In this document: in pieces, positions 28,140 through 36,408 of the stretch | Layout: each line of letters opens with the position of its first letter | How positions within the stretch are numbered: position 1 is the stretch's first letter | From: Chryseobacterium nakagawai | GTDB lineage: Bacteria > Bacteroidota > Bacteroidia > Flavobacteriales > Weeksellaceae | Assembly (NCBI RefSeq): GCF_900637665.1 | Contig: NZ_LR134386.1 | Location: 1,728,501 to 1,792,500, forward strand | Reading direction: 5' to 3' | Length of the DNA: 64,000 nt | Position numbers and translations under genes: made by a program | The notes under the pieces: model-generated | Told to the model about the DNA's origin: nothing | Seen by the model: the letters and a program-made list of their open reading frames with translations, nothing else | Database searches by the model: none

Positions 28140-28837
28140 TAGATCTTGTCAATCCTAAAACAGATGAAATCATTCCATCAGTGATCAGCCGTGATCGTTT
28201 AACCAATGAATTGGTAGCCTATCGGGCGGAGTACATGAAAATCCCTGATGAAATCAAAGGAGTTAGGCTTGGTGAACATCAGAAACAAACCCTACTGGAA
28301 GGAGGACCATTGTATCTTGAAGGGATGACTTCTAAAAAAGGAGAATTGTTCAATGCCACCGTACAGTTCAATGCGGATAAGCGGTATGTGGAATTTCTGT
28401 TCAATAATAATCAGAATCAACAACAAAGTCAATATCATCATAACCAACAGCAAACTCAATCTACGGATAAAGAAGCACCCAAAATATTCAGAGGAAAAGA
28501 ACTGGACGATTCACAGTATGAAAAGTTCAAAGCCGGGCAAACCGTTTACGTTGATGGTCTTACCGATGCTAAAGGTAAAACCTATCAAGGTTATATTACC
28601 TTCAACAGGGAAACTTCCAAAACCGATTTCTCCTTCAATCATCCTAATAAGTTCAAAGAAGAGGCAAAGCCTACAGAAGATCATAAAACCCAAACTGCGG
28701 TTAATACGCAGGGTAAAACCAATGAAGCTACAAAAAATGTGAATGAGCCTTTAGAATCAAAACAGCAGCAGCCTGCCAATAAACAGCAGGAAGATCAGCA
28801 AAAAAAGGTTAGAAAACCAAGAGGGCAAAAACTATAA
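28127..28837 (+). CDS. DUF3945 protein, 3' fragment (frameshifted)
   Basis: The downstream half of the same broken gene, 236 residues if started at ATG 28127, though the true frame joins from 28088. It carries two DUF3945-type repeats: VRLGEHQKQTLLEGGPLYLEGM...FNADKRYVEFLF and KELDDSQYEKFKAGQTVYVDGL...TFNRETSKTDFSF. A Gln-rich linker and a basic tail (KKVRKPRGQKL) complete it. Whether the frameshift is real or an assembly error cannot be told here; if real, this half could only be made by reinitiation at 28127. Confidence 0.78.
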   Translation: MGRVVDLVNPKTDEIIPSVISRDRLTNELVAYRAEYMKIPDEIKGVRLGEHQKQTLLEGGPLYLEGMTSKKGELFNATVQFNADKRYVEFLFNNNQNQQQSQYHHNQQQTQSTDKEAPKIFRGKELDDSQYEKFKAGQTVYVDGLTDAKGKTYQGYITFNRETSKTDFSFNHPNKFKEEAKPTEDHKTQTAVNTQGKTNEATKNVNEPLESKQQQPANKQQEDQQKKVRKPRGQKL

Positions 28838-28857
28838 TCAACATCTAAATCCTTCAT

Positions 28858-30936
28858 ATGAAAGCAATCATCGCAGAAAAACCGAGTGTCGCAAAAGAAA
28901 TCGCACAATTGTTAGGAGCCCATGAAAAGAAAGATGGTTATCTATCCGGTAACGGCTATTGTGTTACCTGGGCATTAGGACATCTGATCGCATTAGGAAT
29001 GCCGGAGGATTATGGTATAAGAGGCTTTAACAAAGCCTCTTTGCCTATCTTTCCGAACCCTTTTATTCTGACTTCCAAAAAACTAAAGAAACCCAACGGC
29101 TATGAGCCTGATCCTTCTGCTTTAAAACAGCTCAACACCATACAACAAGTCATCAATCAATGCAGCAGTATTATTGTCGCAACAGATGCAGGAAGGGAAG
29201 GAGAGTTGATCTTCCGCTATATCTATCACTACCTACAATGCAATAAACCTTTTGAAAGACTCTGGATCAGTTCCCTTACCGAAAAAGCAATACAGGAAGG
29301 CTTTAGCAAGCTTCAGCCAGGCGATGCCTTTGACGGTTTGTATCAAGCTGCTAAAGCCAGAAGTGAAGCGGACTGGCTGGTAGGAATCAATGCTACTCAG
29401 GCATTAACCATCGCAGGGAACCAAGATGTTTATTCATTAGGCAGAGTGCAGACGCCAACCCTGGCTTTAATCTGTCAACGGTTTTTTCAGCATCAAAACT
29501 TCACCAAGCAAAAATACTTTCAGATTCAGCTGAGCCATAGAAAAGAATATACAGACTTCACCAGCCTTTCACTATTACAGTGGGAAGAAAAAAAGCAGGC
29601 AGAACAAATCCAAAAATCCATAGAGCGGGAGGGAAGAGCTGTTGTGGAAGATGTATCTGTTAAAACAGAGCAGGAGCAATCTCCATTACTTTTCGACCTT
29701 ACTGAGCTCCAGAAAGAAGCCAACAGAAAACTGGGGCTTTCTGCTGATGAGGTTTTACAAACAGCCCAAAGCCTCTATGAGAAACAGTTCATCACTTACC
29801 CCAGAACCGGCAGTAAGTATATTCCTGAAGATGTATGGACTGATATTCCTGAGCTTGTCAGAATACTGAATCAGACCGAACCCTTCAAAGCAGCCATAAC
29901 CCATCTAAAATTTGGAAACTTCAACAAGCGGATCGTTAATGATCTAAAAGTTACCGACCATCACGGATTACTCATAACCACCAAAATACCTTCTGCACTT
30001 AGCGCTACGGAAAAAGTCATTTACGAGATGATTGCTTACCGTTTATTGGAATCCCTATCCCACACCTGTACAAAGCAAGTCACCCAAATCCAGATAAAAG
30101 TCCATCATTATGAATTCCAGATCAATGGCTCAAAAATACTCAATCAAGGCTGGCGAGCCATCAAAGGAATTCTATCTGACAATGAAAATTACATTAATAA
30201 AAATGAAGTCCTTACTGAACTTCCGGAATTCAAAATCGGAGATGAATTGAAGATCTCAAAAACCGACTTACTTGAAAAAACAACCCAACCTCCCAAGCTT
30301 TATACAGAAGCGGATCTTTTATCAGCGATGGAAAATGCAGGCCGATCTATTGAAAACAAAGAAGAACAGAAAGCCCTCTCCAATATCGGCACCGGAACCC
30401 CGGCTACCAGAGCTTCCATTATTGAAACCCTGCTCAGCAGAAACTATATCATTAGGAAAAGCAAAACGCTGCACCCCACCGATAAAGGCTTGCAGGTTTA
30501 CCACCTTGTCAAAGACAAAAAAATAGCCAATGTCCAAATGACCGCAGAATGGGAAATAGCAATGGATAGAATTGAAAAAGGTGAACTCAATAAAACTCAA
30601 TTTATAAACGAAATCCAAGCCTACACAGTAGAAATCACCAACGAACTCTTATCACTTCATATTCCCCAAGAAAATATTCCCCAACTAAAATGTCCCAAAT
30701 GCCAACAATATAATCTTATTATCAAGGATAAAATCATAAAATGTCCTGATGAAAAATGTAATTGGATTCTCTTTAGAACTATATGCGGAGTACAACTCAG
30801 TATTAAAGATCTTACGTTACTATTAACTCAAAACAAAACATCCTTAATCAAAAACATGAAAAGCAAAAACGGTAAAAAGTTTGATGCTTATTTAAGTTTT
30901 GATGATAAAGTAAATTTGATTTTTAAATTTTGTTAG
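28858..30936 (+). CDS. topB: Type IA DNA topoisomerase III (TopB), conjugative element type
   Basis: 692 residues. A toprim domain (MKAIIAEKPSVAKEIAQLL; ATDAGREGELIFRY), the active-site region FITYPRTGSKYIPED with the catalytic Tyr, and a C-terminal zinc-ribbon-like domain with paired Cys (CPKCQQYN...CPDEKCNW). TopB homologues are standard in CTnDOT-like elements and probably help resolve DNA during transfer or excision. It lies 20 bases after the DUF3945 fragment and closes the left block of element genes before the cargo. Confidence 0.94.
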   Translation: MKAIIAEKPSVAKEIAQLLGAHEKKDGYLSGNGYCVTWALGHLIALGMPEDYGIRGFNKASLPIFPNPFILTSKKLKKPNGYEPDPSALKQLNTIQQVINQCSSIIVATDAGREGELIFRYIYHYLQCNKPFERLWISSLTEKAIQEGFSKLQPGDAFDGLYQAAKARSEADWLVGINATQALTIAGNQDVYSLGRVQTPTLALICQRFFQHQNFTKQKYFQIQLSHRKEYTDFTSLSLLQWEEKKQAEQIQKSIEREGRAVVEDVSVKTEQEQSPLLFDLTELQKEANRKLGLSADEVLQTAQSLYEKQFITYPRTGSKYIPEDVWTDIPELVRILNQTEPFKAAITHLKFGNFNKRIVNDLKVTDHHGLLITTKIPSALSATEKVIYEMIAYRLLESLSHTCTKQVTQIQIKVHHYEFQINGSKILNQGWRAIKGILSDNENYINKNEVLTELPEFKIGDELKISKTDLLEKTTQPPKLYTEADLLSAMENAGRSIENKEEQKALSNIGTGTPATRASIIETLLSRNYIIRKSKTLHPTDKGLQVYHLVKDKKIANVQMTAEWEIAMDRIEKGELNKTQFINEIQAYTVEITNELLSLHIPQENIPQLKCPKCQQYNLIIKDKIIKCPDEKCNWILFRTICGVQLSIKDLTLLLTQNKTSLIKNMKSKNGKKFDAYLSFDDKVNLIFKFC

Positions 30937-30982
30937 ATGATTAAAGATCATATTTTTAATCTTAATGTTTCTGAAATCGATT

Positions 30983-32104
30983 TTAAGTTAATTCCTTGCA
31001 CAAACTTTTATACTCTTTAAATGAATTTGCAAAATCTTGGGCGAATTCAAAATTACTTATTTGATATTCCTCATTAATACCAGTGCCTGATGAAAACCTC
31101 AGCCTTCCATACTGAACAACAGGTATCTGATAATTGCTCTTGAATCTTTTGTCGGGAGTTCCGTTTTTATTGACTTTCGCCCATGTTTTTCTAATAACTT
31201 TTGAATCACGAGGAACACTGCTGGTTTCGGTAAAACTTACAGAAGAAAATGTAAAATTAAGTTCATCAAACCCAATAATGGCAAAGTTCTGATCATTTTT
31301 ATACATCAGTATAAACGTTGGATAAAAATATAAATCCGCTCCGTTCACATTTTGAAAATATAGGGCTTCATAGTTTGATGTGATGATGGGAAGTGATTTA
31401 AAACCAATTCTTGCATCTTTTCTGTTGACCAATGTGCTGGCGCTAGACCGGGCAGCCACACGATCCTGAAAGTGCGCTCCGGTAATATCCCATATTTTAT
31501 GCGCTGTGGTTAGATTTTTAAAAGAATGCTGTAATTGTTCATACTTTCTCTCAGAGGGATCATCGAACTGTATGTCTATATTAACAGCCGAGTTATCAAT
31601 TATAATCTTGGTTTCCTTCAACGCTTCTTTTTGTGCTTTAATATCCTCATTTATCTGTTGTACAATATTTTTGTTTACCAACCCATATATAAAGATATAA
31701 CTTGCAACTTTCTTGGTCTTGGTAAAGGTTAACGCTTTTTTTATTTTCTTCAGATCCGTCTTCAATTCCGCTTTTTGCTGTTGAGCCATTAAGATAGATT
31801 CTTTGATACCTGCCATATTTTGAGATGTTATCTCGTGAATATCGGCACTAAAAATGTTATCTGATAACTCAGTGTAAAAAGGTTGTGGATCAGGATAAGA
31901 TTGCAAGGAAGTCCTTGATGATGAAGAACCGGAAAGCCTGTATGAGTTTGAAAAACCTAAAAAATTGGTATTAAGTCTCGTGCCTGACGAACTCAAATTT
32001 ACACTCATACCTTTAACCCCAATACTCGTTGAAATTCCTCTTTTGCTGAAATTCAAATGTACACCGGGGATTATTTTGATTCTCTTTCTGTATGACCAAG
32101 CCAT
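30983..32104 (-). CDS. DUF4236 domain protein
   Basis: 373 residues. The first ~50 are the DUF4236 signature (MAWSYRKRIKIIPGVHLNFSKRG followed by GISTSIGVKGMSVNLSSSGT). A helical, charged region with coiled-coil potential (residues ~100-150) and a C-terminal beta-rich part follow. DUF4236 has no known function but is widespread, often on mobile DNA. It lies in reverse orientation after topB, at the start of the cargo region. Confidence 0.85.
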   Translation of the reverse strand: MAWSYRKRIKIIPGVHLNFSKRGISTSIGVKGMSVNLSSSGTRLNTNFLGFSNSYRLSGSSSSRTSLQSYPDPQPFYTELSDNIFSADIHEITSQNMAGIKESILMAQQQKAELKTDLKKIKKALTFTKTKKVASYIFIYGLVNKNIVQQINEDIKAQKEALKETKIIIDNSAVNIDIQFDDPSERKYEQLQHSFKNLTTAHKIWDITGAHFQDRVAARSSASTLVNRKDARIGFKSLPIITSNYEALYFQNVNGADLYFYPTFILMYKNDQNFAIIGFDELNFTFSSVSFTETSSVPRDSKVIRKTWAKVNKNGTPDKRFKSNYQIPVVQYGRLRFSSGTGINEEYQISNFEFAQDFANSFKEYKSLCKELT

Positions 32105-32182
32105 GATATAGTTTTTAAGATGATTGTAGTCACAAATCTAAACTACTACAGACAGAAAAGTTTACGGAAAACCGTAATCTCA

Positions 32183-34750
32183 TCAGGAATTATTCTTCAA
32201 TATTTCATTTAGTTTGTTAATCAAACTCTCTTTCTCACCACTTCCCGTCGTCGAAAACCTTACCAAAGGAATTTTATACTTCTCCAAGATTTCATTCTTC
32301 ATACGATCTCTTTCGGCTTGTCGGCTTTCTATTTTATGGTATTCATACCCATCAACTTCAATAGCCAATACAGGATTTTTCCCCAGCTTATTATAGATCA
32401 GAAAATCAAGGTGTGTAGCATGATGTCTGGCGTATCGTTCTTCTTCAGCAGTTAATTTGGAAAAATCTAACAGTAAATTTCTTAAGGGATGATGCAGAAT
32501 AACTCCATATTTTGAGAACTGATCATCTGATAAAACTTCCTTAATTAAAAGGTACATAAGATTCTCACTGTCGAAAACAGATTTCTTTTTTTGATCCGAT
32601 AAAAGGGCTTTTCTTTTTTCTTCATAGCCTTTGTACAGGTAATCAAAAATAGAATGTACTTCACTCTTGATCGTGCTGAAATTATTGTAATCAATGTAGC
32701 GAATGAGATCTGAGATATTCGTGTCATTGTCACTTTCATTTCCGTTTACCAATAGAATCAGCTGATCTTTGGCTCTGGAAATGGCTACATTCAGTCGGTT
32801 CGGGTTGTCGGTAAATTCAGAGATTTCATTATCTACGGTGGAGAGAATGATTACATCATTTTCTCTTCCCTGAAACTTATCCACCGTATCGGCTTTGATA
32901 CCTGTTCCCTGAAAGGTTCTTTGTAAAGCTAAAGTCTGATTTCGATAAGGCGTTACAATTCCCAGATTCACACTTTCCAACTTTTGCTGTGGAATAATTT
33001 CCTGAATAATCACATCAATCTGCCGCTGATTCTCTCTATGCCGGGCATGGTTACCTTCAGTTGTTTTATAGACTAATAAAGGTTCTCTTTCCGTCTGTCC
33101 TTCCGAAAGGATGATCAACTGATCGTTATAAAATTTACGGTTACAAAAATCAATAATTTTAGGATGGCAGCGGTAATGTTCTTTTAACAGGGTTTTAGGC
33201 ACTTCCGGAAATACTTCCGTAATGGAAGAAAGCAGGCTGTGATTGGAATACCGATAAGGTTCCGGAATATCATAGTTCTTAAAGATCTGATCTGTATTTT
33301 CTGCTGTTTCAGAATCCACTACATTTGGAAGCTGCTTTAAATCTCCTACAATAACGGCCTGTTTTGCGCAGGATAATGCGAGTACACCTGTAGCCAAATC
33401 CACCTGTGAAGATTCATCAACAATGACATAGTCGTAGACTACATTTTCAGCAAGGCTTCTTCTTAGTGAGTACGTCGTACTCATAATGACAGGATAATCT
33501 TTAATAAATTCTTCTGATTTAAAACGAAGATCCCATTCGGTGTATTCTGAACGTTTTTCTCCTTTATATTTTTGGTAGAGTTTGTTTTTAAATAGCTGCA
33601 TCGATCCTTCCGTATATTCTTTCATTTTATCATGGAAGGAAAAATGCTGTAACGTATTTTGCAGCTCGTACTTTCTTAAGTCAAGCTCTGAAATTTTTAC
33701 CCCATAGTATTTTGACTGAACGATCCTGATCATTTCTTCATACGATAAGGTATAAAAAATCTTATCTCTTACCCCATACAGAAAAGGAAATATCAATTTG
33801 CGCCACCAATAAAATTTTTTGCCTGTTTTCTCATAGTCTTCCAAGGTAACCCACAAAGAAAGCAGCTGATCTGAACTGACATTCTTTTTAAAACGGACTT
33901 CAGTTGCCAATGCGACATCATCTGTAAAATGTTGCTGCTCTGTTTTGAGCTTTTCGATTTCCAACGCAAGCAAGGCCAGTTCATTCTTTAATTCCAACTT
34001 TTCTGCAAGTTCAGCAAAAAGAAGTGGAGTAGATTGAATAAGAGATTGCTCCTGTTCTTCCTCTAATCTAAAATCTGACAGATCAGGGATTTCAGTCTGG
34101 GCATCGATAAACTCTTTTTTATTCTGGCTGCTTCCTAGCAATGCCGCTATAAAAGAAACTCCATTGCTCTCAAGTTTCTCAAAAACATTTTTTGTCGCCG
34201 AATTATTGCTTGAAACAACAGCCACACTCTGATTATTCATCACCGCATTGGCAATAATATTAAGAATAGTCTGGGTCTTTCCTGTTCCCGGAGGACCTTC
34301 AATGACACTTAACGGATTTGAAAATGCATTGTCAACTCCAGTTTTCTGGCTCAGATTAAATCCAAAAGGAAAGATGTCAATAGTAGAGGCGTGGTAATTC
34401 TTACCGGGTTCTTTTCCGTCAAGATAATTATAAAGAATAGAAGTCTCAGGAATAAAACGGATACTTCCATAGCTATTGGCAAGAATATTATTGCCTTCTT
34501 CTGTCTTCAAACCAACACTTTCTGCAATTGCCTTTAGATAAGAAAAAATATTTCCTGCTCTCTCACTTTGAATAGCAGATCTCACCATCTTAATTCTATG
34601 TTGAGGATAAGAATAGGCTTTACCACTACTTTTATACACCACTACACATTTATTGCCTTCAAAAGAATAAGATTCTATCTCATCAGTTTTGTCTTTACCA
34701 TCAATGTAGATTGCTTCTTTTCTAAAGGTATTTGGAGCGGGTTTTTGCAT
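32183..34750 (-). CDS. SF1 helicase (AAA) fused to a DUF2726/PD-(D/E)XK nuclease-like domain
   Basis: 855 residues. Walker A GPPGTGKT lies near residues 152-159; the Walker B-like YVIVDESSQVDLATG, the Upf1-like VDKFQGRENDVIILSTV and LNVAISRAKDQLILLVNG are all SF1 helicase motifs. The last ~110 residues (HATHLDFLIYNKLGKNPVLAIEVDGYEYHK...ERDRMKNEILEKY) match DUF2726, with a D...ExD core like restriction nucleases. Start: ATG 34750 rather than the adjacent TTG. A TATATTTG box lies 18 bases upstream. It sits beside the CBASS operon, so I infer a defence role; this class also occurs outside defence islands. Confidence 0.85.
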   Translation of the reverse strand: MQKPAPNTFRKEAIYIDGKDKTDEIESYSFEGNKCVVVYKSSGKAYSYPQHRIKMVRSAIQSERAGNIFSYLKAIAESVGLKTEEGNNILANSYGSIRFIPETSILYNYLDGKEPGKNYHASTIDIFPFGFNLSQKTGVDNAFSNPLSVIEGPPGTGKTQTILNIIANAVMNNQSVAVVSSNNSATKNVFEKLESNGVSFIAALLGSSQNKKEFIDAQTEIPDLSDFRLEEEQEQSLIQSTPLLFAELAEKLELKNELALLALEIEKLKTEQQHFTDDVALATEVRFKKNVSSDQLLSLWVTLEDYEKTGKKFYWWRKLIFPFLYGVRDKIFYTLSYEEMIRIVQSKYYGVKISELDLRKYELQNTLQHFSFHDKMKEYTEGSMQLFKNKLYQKYKGEKRSEYTEWDLRFKSEEFIKDYPVIMSTTYSLRRSLAENVVYDYVIVDESSQVDLATGVLALSCAKQAVIVGDLKQLPNVVDSETAENTDQIFKNYDIPEPYRYSNHSLLSSITEVFPEVPKTLLKEHYRCHPKIIDFCNRKFYNDQLIILSEGQTEREPLLVYKTTEGNHARHRENQRQIDVIIQEIIPQQKLESVNLGIVTPYRNQTLALQRTFQGTGIKADTVDKFQGRENDVIILSTVDNEISEFTDNPNRLNVAISRAKDQLILLVNGNESDNDTNISDLIRYIDYNNFSTIKSEVHSIFDYLYKGYEEKRKALLSDQKKKSVFDSENLMYLLIKEVLSDDQFSKYGVILHHPLRNLLLDFSKLTAEEERYARHHATHLDFLIYNKLGKNPVLAIEVDGYEYHKIESRQAERDRMKNEILEKYKIPLVRFSTTGSGEKESLINKLNEILKNNS

Positions 34751-34767
34751 CAATTATTAGTTGTTTA

Positions 34768-34775
34768 CAAATATA
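34768..34775 (-). promoter_or_regulatory. -7 element (TATATTTG) for the helicase gene
   Basis: Read on the minus strand, TATATTTG fits TAnnTTTG and lies 18 bases before the ATG at 34750. A TTACA/TGTAA inverted repeat (34811-34828) is located further upstream and could be a binding site. Confidence 0.45.
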
Positions 34776-34897
34776 ACAACTCAAGGTGGAATTTTTAAAT
34801 CGAAAATAAATTACATTATTTATTGTAATCATTATTTTTTATATAAATAATTTATAAAATATTCATATTAATATTGCAAAATTTTTTGATGTCCTAT

Positions 34898-35365
34898 TTA
34901 TTCTAATGGTATTTTTCTTTCATAACAAACTTTTCCTTTTTTGTTATATATAGCTAAATAATAGCCTTTTGTCCCGACTATAATCATGAAAAATAATTCG
35001 GAATAAAATTTATTGGTTTTAATTGTTTTTTTAAAGCTCACAATGTCACAATAAGATGGGGTAGGATATTGCTCTGGATGAGTGTGCCATTCTCCTAAGT
35101 AGATTTCTCGCCCATCGCTTACATTAAACCGATTAATAAGAAATTCCTGTGCAGTAATTTTTGACCTGACAAAATTATATCTGCTACGTTTATCATGTGA
35201 ACTTGGTATGGAACAATTACATATTTCCACCATATCCTTATAAATTAACCCTGTCAATATTCCCCCAGCTTCATTTTTTTTATGATCATCTTGGATATAT
35301 TCATTAAATATATCCAGTAAGCTCTGATCTATAGTGATTTTAATATTTTCAAATTTAAAATTCAT
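34898..35365 (-). CDS. cap3: Cap3-like JAMM deubiquitinase of CBASS
   Basis: A 155-residue JAB/MPN metalloprotease. The JAMM zinc site is complete: Glu32 (NEAGGIL), His94 and His96 (EWHTHPEQ), Ser104 and Asp107 (TPSYCD). In type II CBASS, Cap3 cuts the conjugates that Cap2 forms at the CD-NTase C-terminus and so limits priming. It is the last gene of the operon and its start overlaps the upstream gene by 11 bases. It is separated from cap2 by two extra genes, unlike the usual cap2-cap3 adjacency. Confidence 0.88.
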   Translation of the reverse strand: MNFKFENIKITIDQSLLDIFNEYIQDDHKKNEAGGILTGLIYKDMVEICNCSIPSSHDKRSRYNFVRSKITAQEFLINRFNVSDGREIYLGEWHTHPEQYPTPSYCDIVSFKKTIKTNKFYSELFFMIIVGTKGYYLAIYNKKGKVCYERKIPLE

Positions 35366-35798
35366 CTAATGATAGTTCTTTTCCTTTGACAAAAAATATA
35401 GGTTCATAAGAATATCCAATTATAACAGTACATAGTACATCATCTAATAATGAACCATAGAATGCTGTTCTGTATCTGCTTCCTCTTTCCAATTTAGGTT
35501 TGAATGTTTTATTAATTGGTGTTGAAAAATAGTAGGATAGATGTGTTAAATTTATATTTTTATCTAAAAGATGAAAACCATCATGATAGATACAACTTTT
35601 TTTATTTATTAATAGAAGTTTTTTAACAATATCATTATCATCAGTAATATCCGATTCTATTAAATTATTATTTATCAATGGTTCCACAGGTAAGGAAGGT
35701 AAATTTTCATATATAATTAATCCTGTACCACTGAAAGATTTATCCTTATTCTCATTAATAAGATTAATTATCTTTTTTAATTTATATTTATTATACAT
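35355..35798 (-). CDS. DisA_N/CdaA (diadenylate cyclase)-like domain protein in CBASS operon
   Basis: A 147-residue standalone domain with no membrane segment. I align it with CdaA/DisA: GTGLIIYEN with the first strand; HDGFHLLDKNINLTHLSYYF (residues 72-91) with the HDGAVI...CYLPLS region; and LERGSRYRTAFYGS (103-116) with ELGTRHRAAVGIS; then TVIIGYSYEPIFFVKGKEL with the last strands. The signature motifs are altered: DGA is Asp73-Gly-Phe75 and RHR is Arg108-Tyr109-Arg110. It may make c-di-AMP or a related nucleotide, or only bind one, like the DACN sensor domains. It overlaps the Cap15-like gene by 8 bases and cap3 by 11. The domain call is from motif reading and is not verified by search. 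Confidence 0.68.
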   Translation of the reverse strand: MYNKYKLKKIINLINENKDKSFSGTGLIIYENLPSLPVEPLINNNLIESDITDDNDIVKKLLLINKKSCIYHDGFHLLDKNINLTHLSYYFSTPINKTFKPKLERGSRYRTAFYGSLLDDVLCTVIIGYSYEPIFFVKGKELSLDEF

Positions 35799-36408
35799 TA
35801 AATCTACCTTTTAATTTTTTAGATTTTAAATTTACTTCAATAGCACCAGTATTGCTTCTATCGTTAAAATACTTACCCTTCAATGTTTTTATATCAGGAA
35901 AAAATTCAAGATATGCTGTACCTTTATGACCTCCTTTGTTTGGTTGACTAGATTCATTCTCATAATTATAATAAAGCCTATAAAATCCATTTTTTTGCTT
36001 TTCTAATTCTTCACAAATTGTTATGGATTTTGATGATTGAATATTTTGATAATCACCTACATATGTGCATACATGAACTGTAGATGCTGTTTGTGTAATT
36101 TCCATTACACATTTAAGTTTTATATTATTATATGAAGATATCATTTCTCCCTCATATCTTCCATTCAGATCAGGAATATTAATAATTAAATTGGATATTT
36201 TATACTTCCAAAACTCGTGGTCAATTAGTTTTAAGCATAAAGTAATTAATCCTAAAACGGAAAATATTGAAATATAGCTAGAAATACTTTTCAAAATGTC
36301 ATTACTATTTATTAAACCTTCAAATTGATTATAAAATAGTGTAAGTAAAATTGTTAAAATTGCTACAAAAGCAATTAAGTTATTTGTTTTATAATATTTA
36401 AAATTCAT
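35791..36408 (-). CDS. cap15: Cap15-like 2TM-beta-barrel cyclic nucleotide receptor/effector
   Basis: 205 residues. Two transmembrane helices (about 11-27 and 42-62) are followed by a soluble beta-rich domain opening with NIPDLNGRYEGEM (77-89), then ITQTASTVHVCTYVGDYQNIQSSK, a YYNYENES strand, HKGTAYLEFFPD and KGKYFNDRSNTGAIEVNLK. This order of motifs is that of Cap15 (S-2TM-beta), a CBASS effector that oligomerises in the inner membrane on binding a cyclic dinucleotide and disrupts it. The related 2TM-beta effector of Panoptes is instead held inactive by its nucleotide. It lies between cap2 (11-base overlap) and the DisA-like gene (8-base overlap), as a second candidate effector besides CapV. 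Confidence 0.82.
   Translation of the reverse strand: MNFKYYKTNNLIAFVAILTILLTLFYNQFEGLINSNDILKSISSYISIFSVLGLITLCLKLIDHEFWKYKISNLIINIPDLNGRYEGEMISSYNNIKLKCVMEITQTASTVHVCTYVGDYQNIQSSKSITICEELEKQKNGFYRLYYNYENESSQPNKGGHKGTAYLEFFPDIKTLKGKYFNDRSNTGAIEVNLKSKKLKGRFNV

Noticed and set aside
34811..34828. TTACA/TGTAA repeat as a second copy of the operator found at 41990
   Set aside because: The spacing between arms is different (8 against 7 bases between the TTACA and TGTAA arms) and the arms are short AT-rich sequences, so chance is likely.
35355..35798. Could this be a minimal CRISPR polymerase (mCpol), making the pair a true Panoptes system?
   Set aside because: No GGDD-type palm motif is present; the HDG and GSRYR motifs fit the DisA_N/CdaA domain instead.
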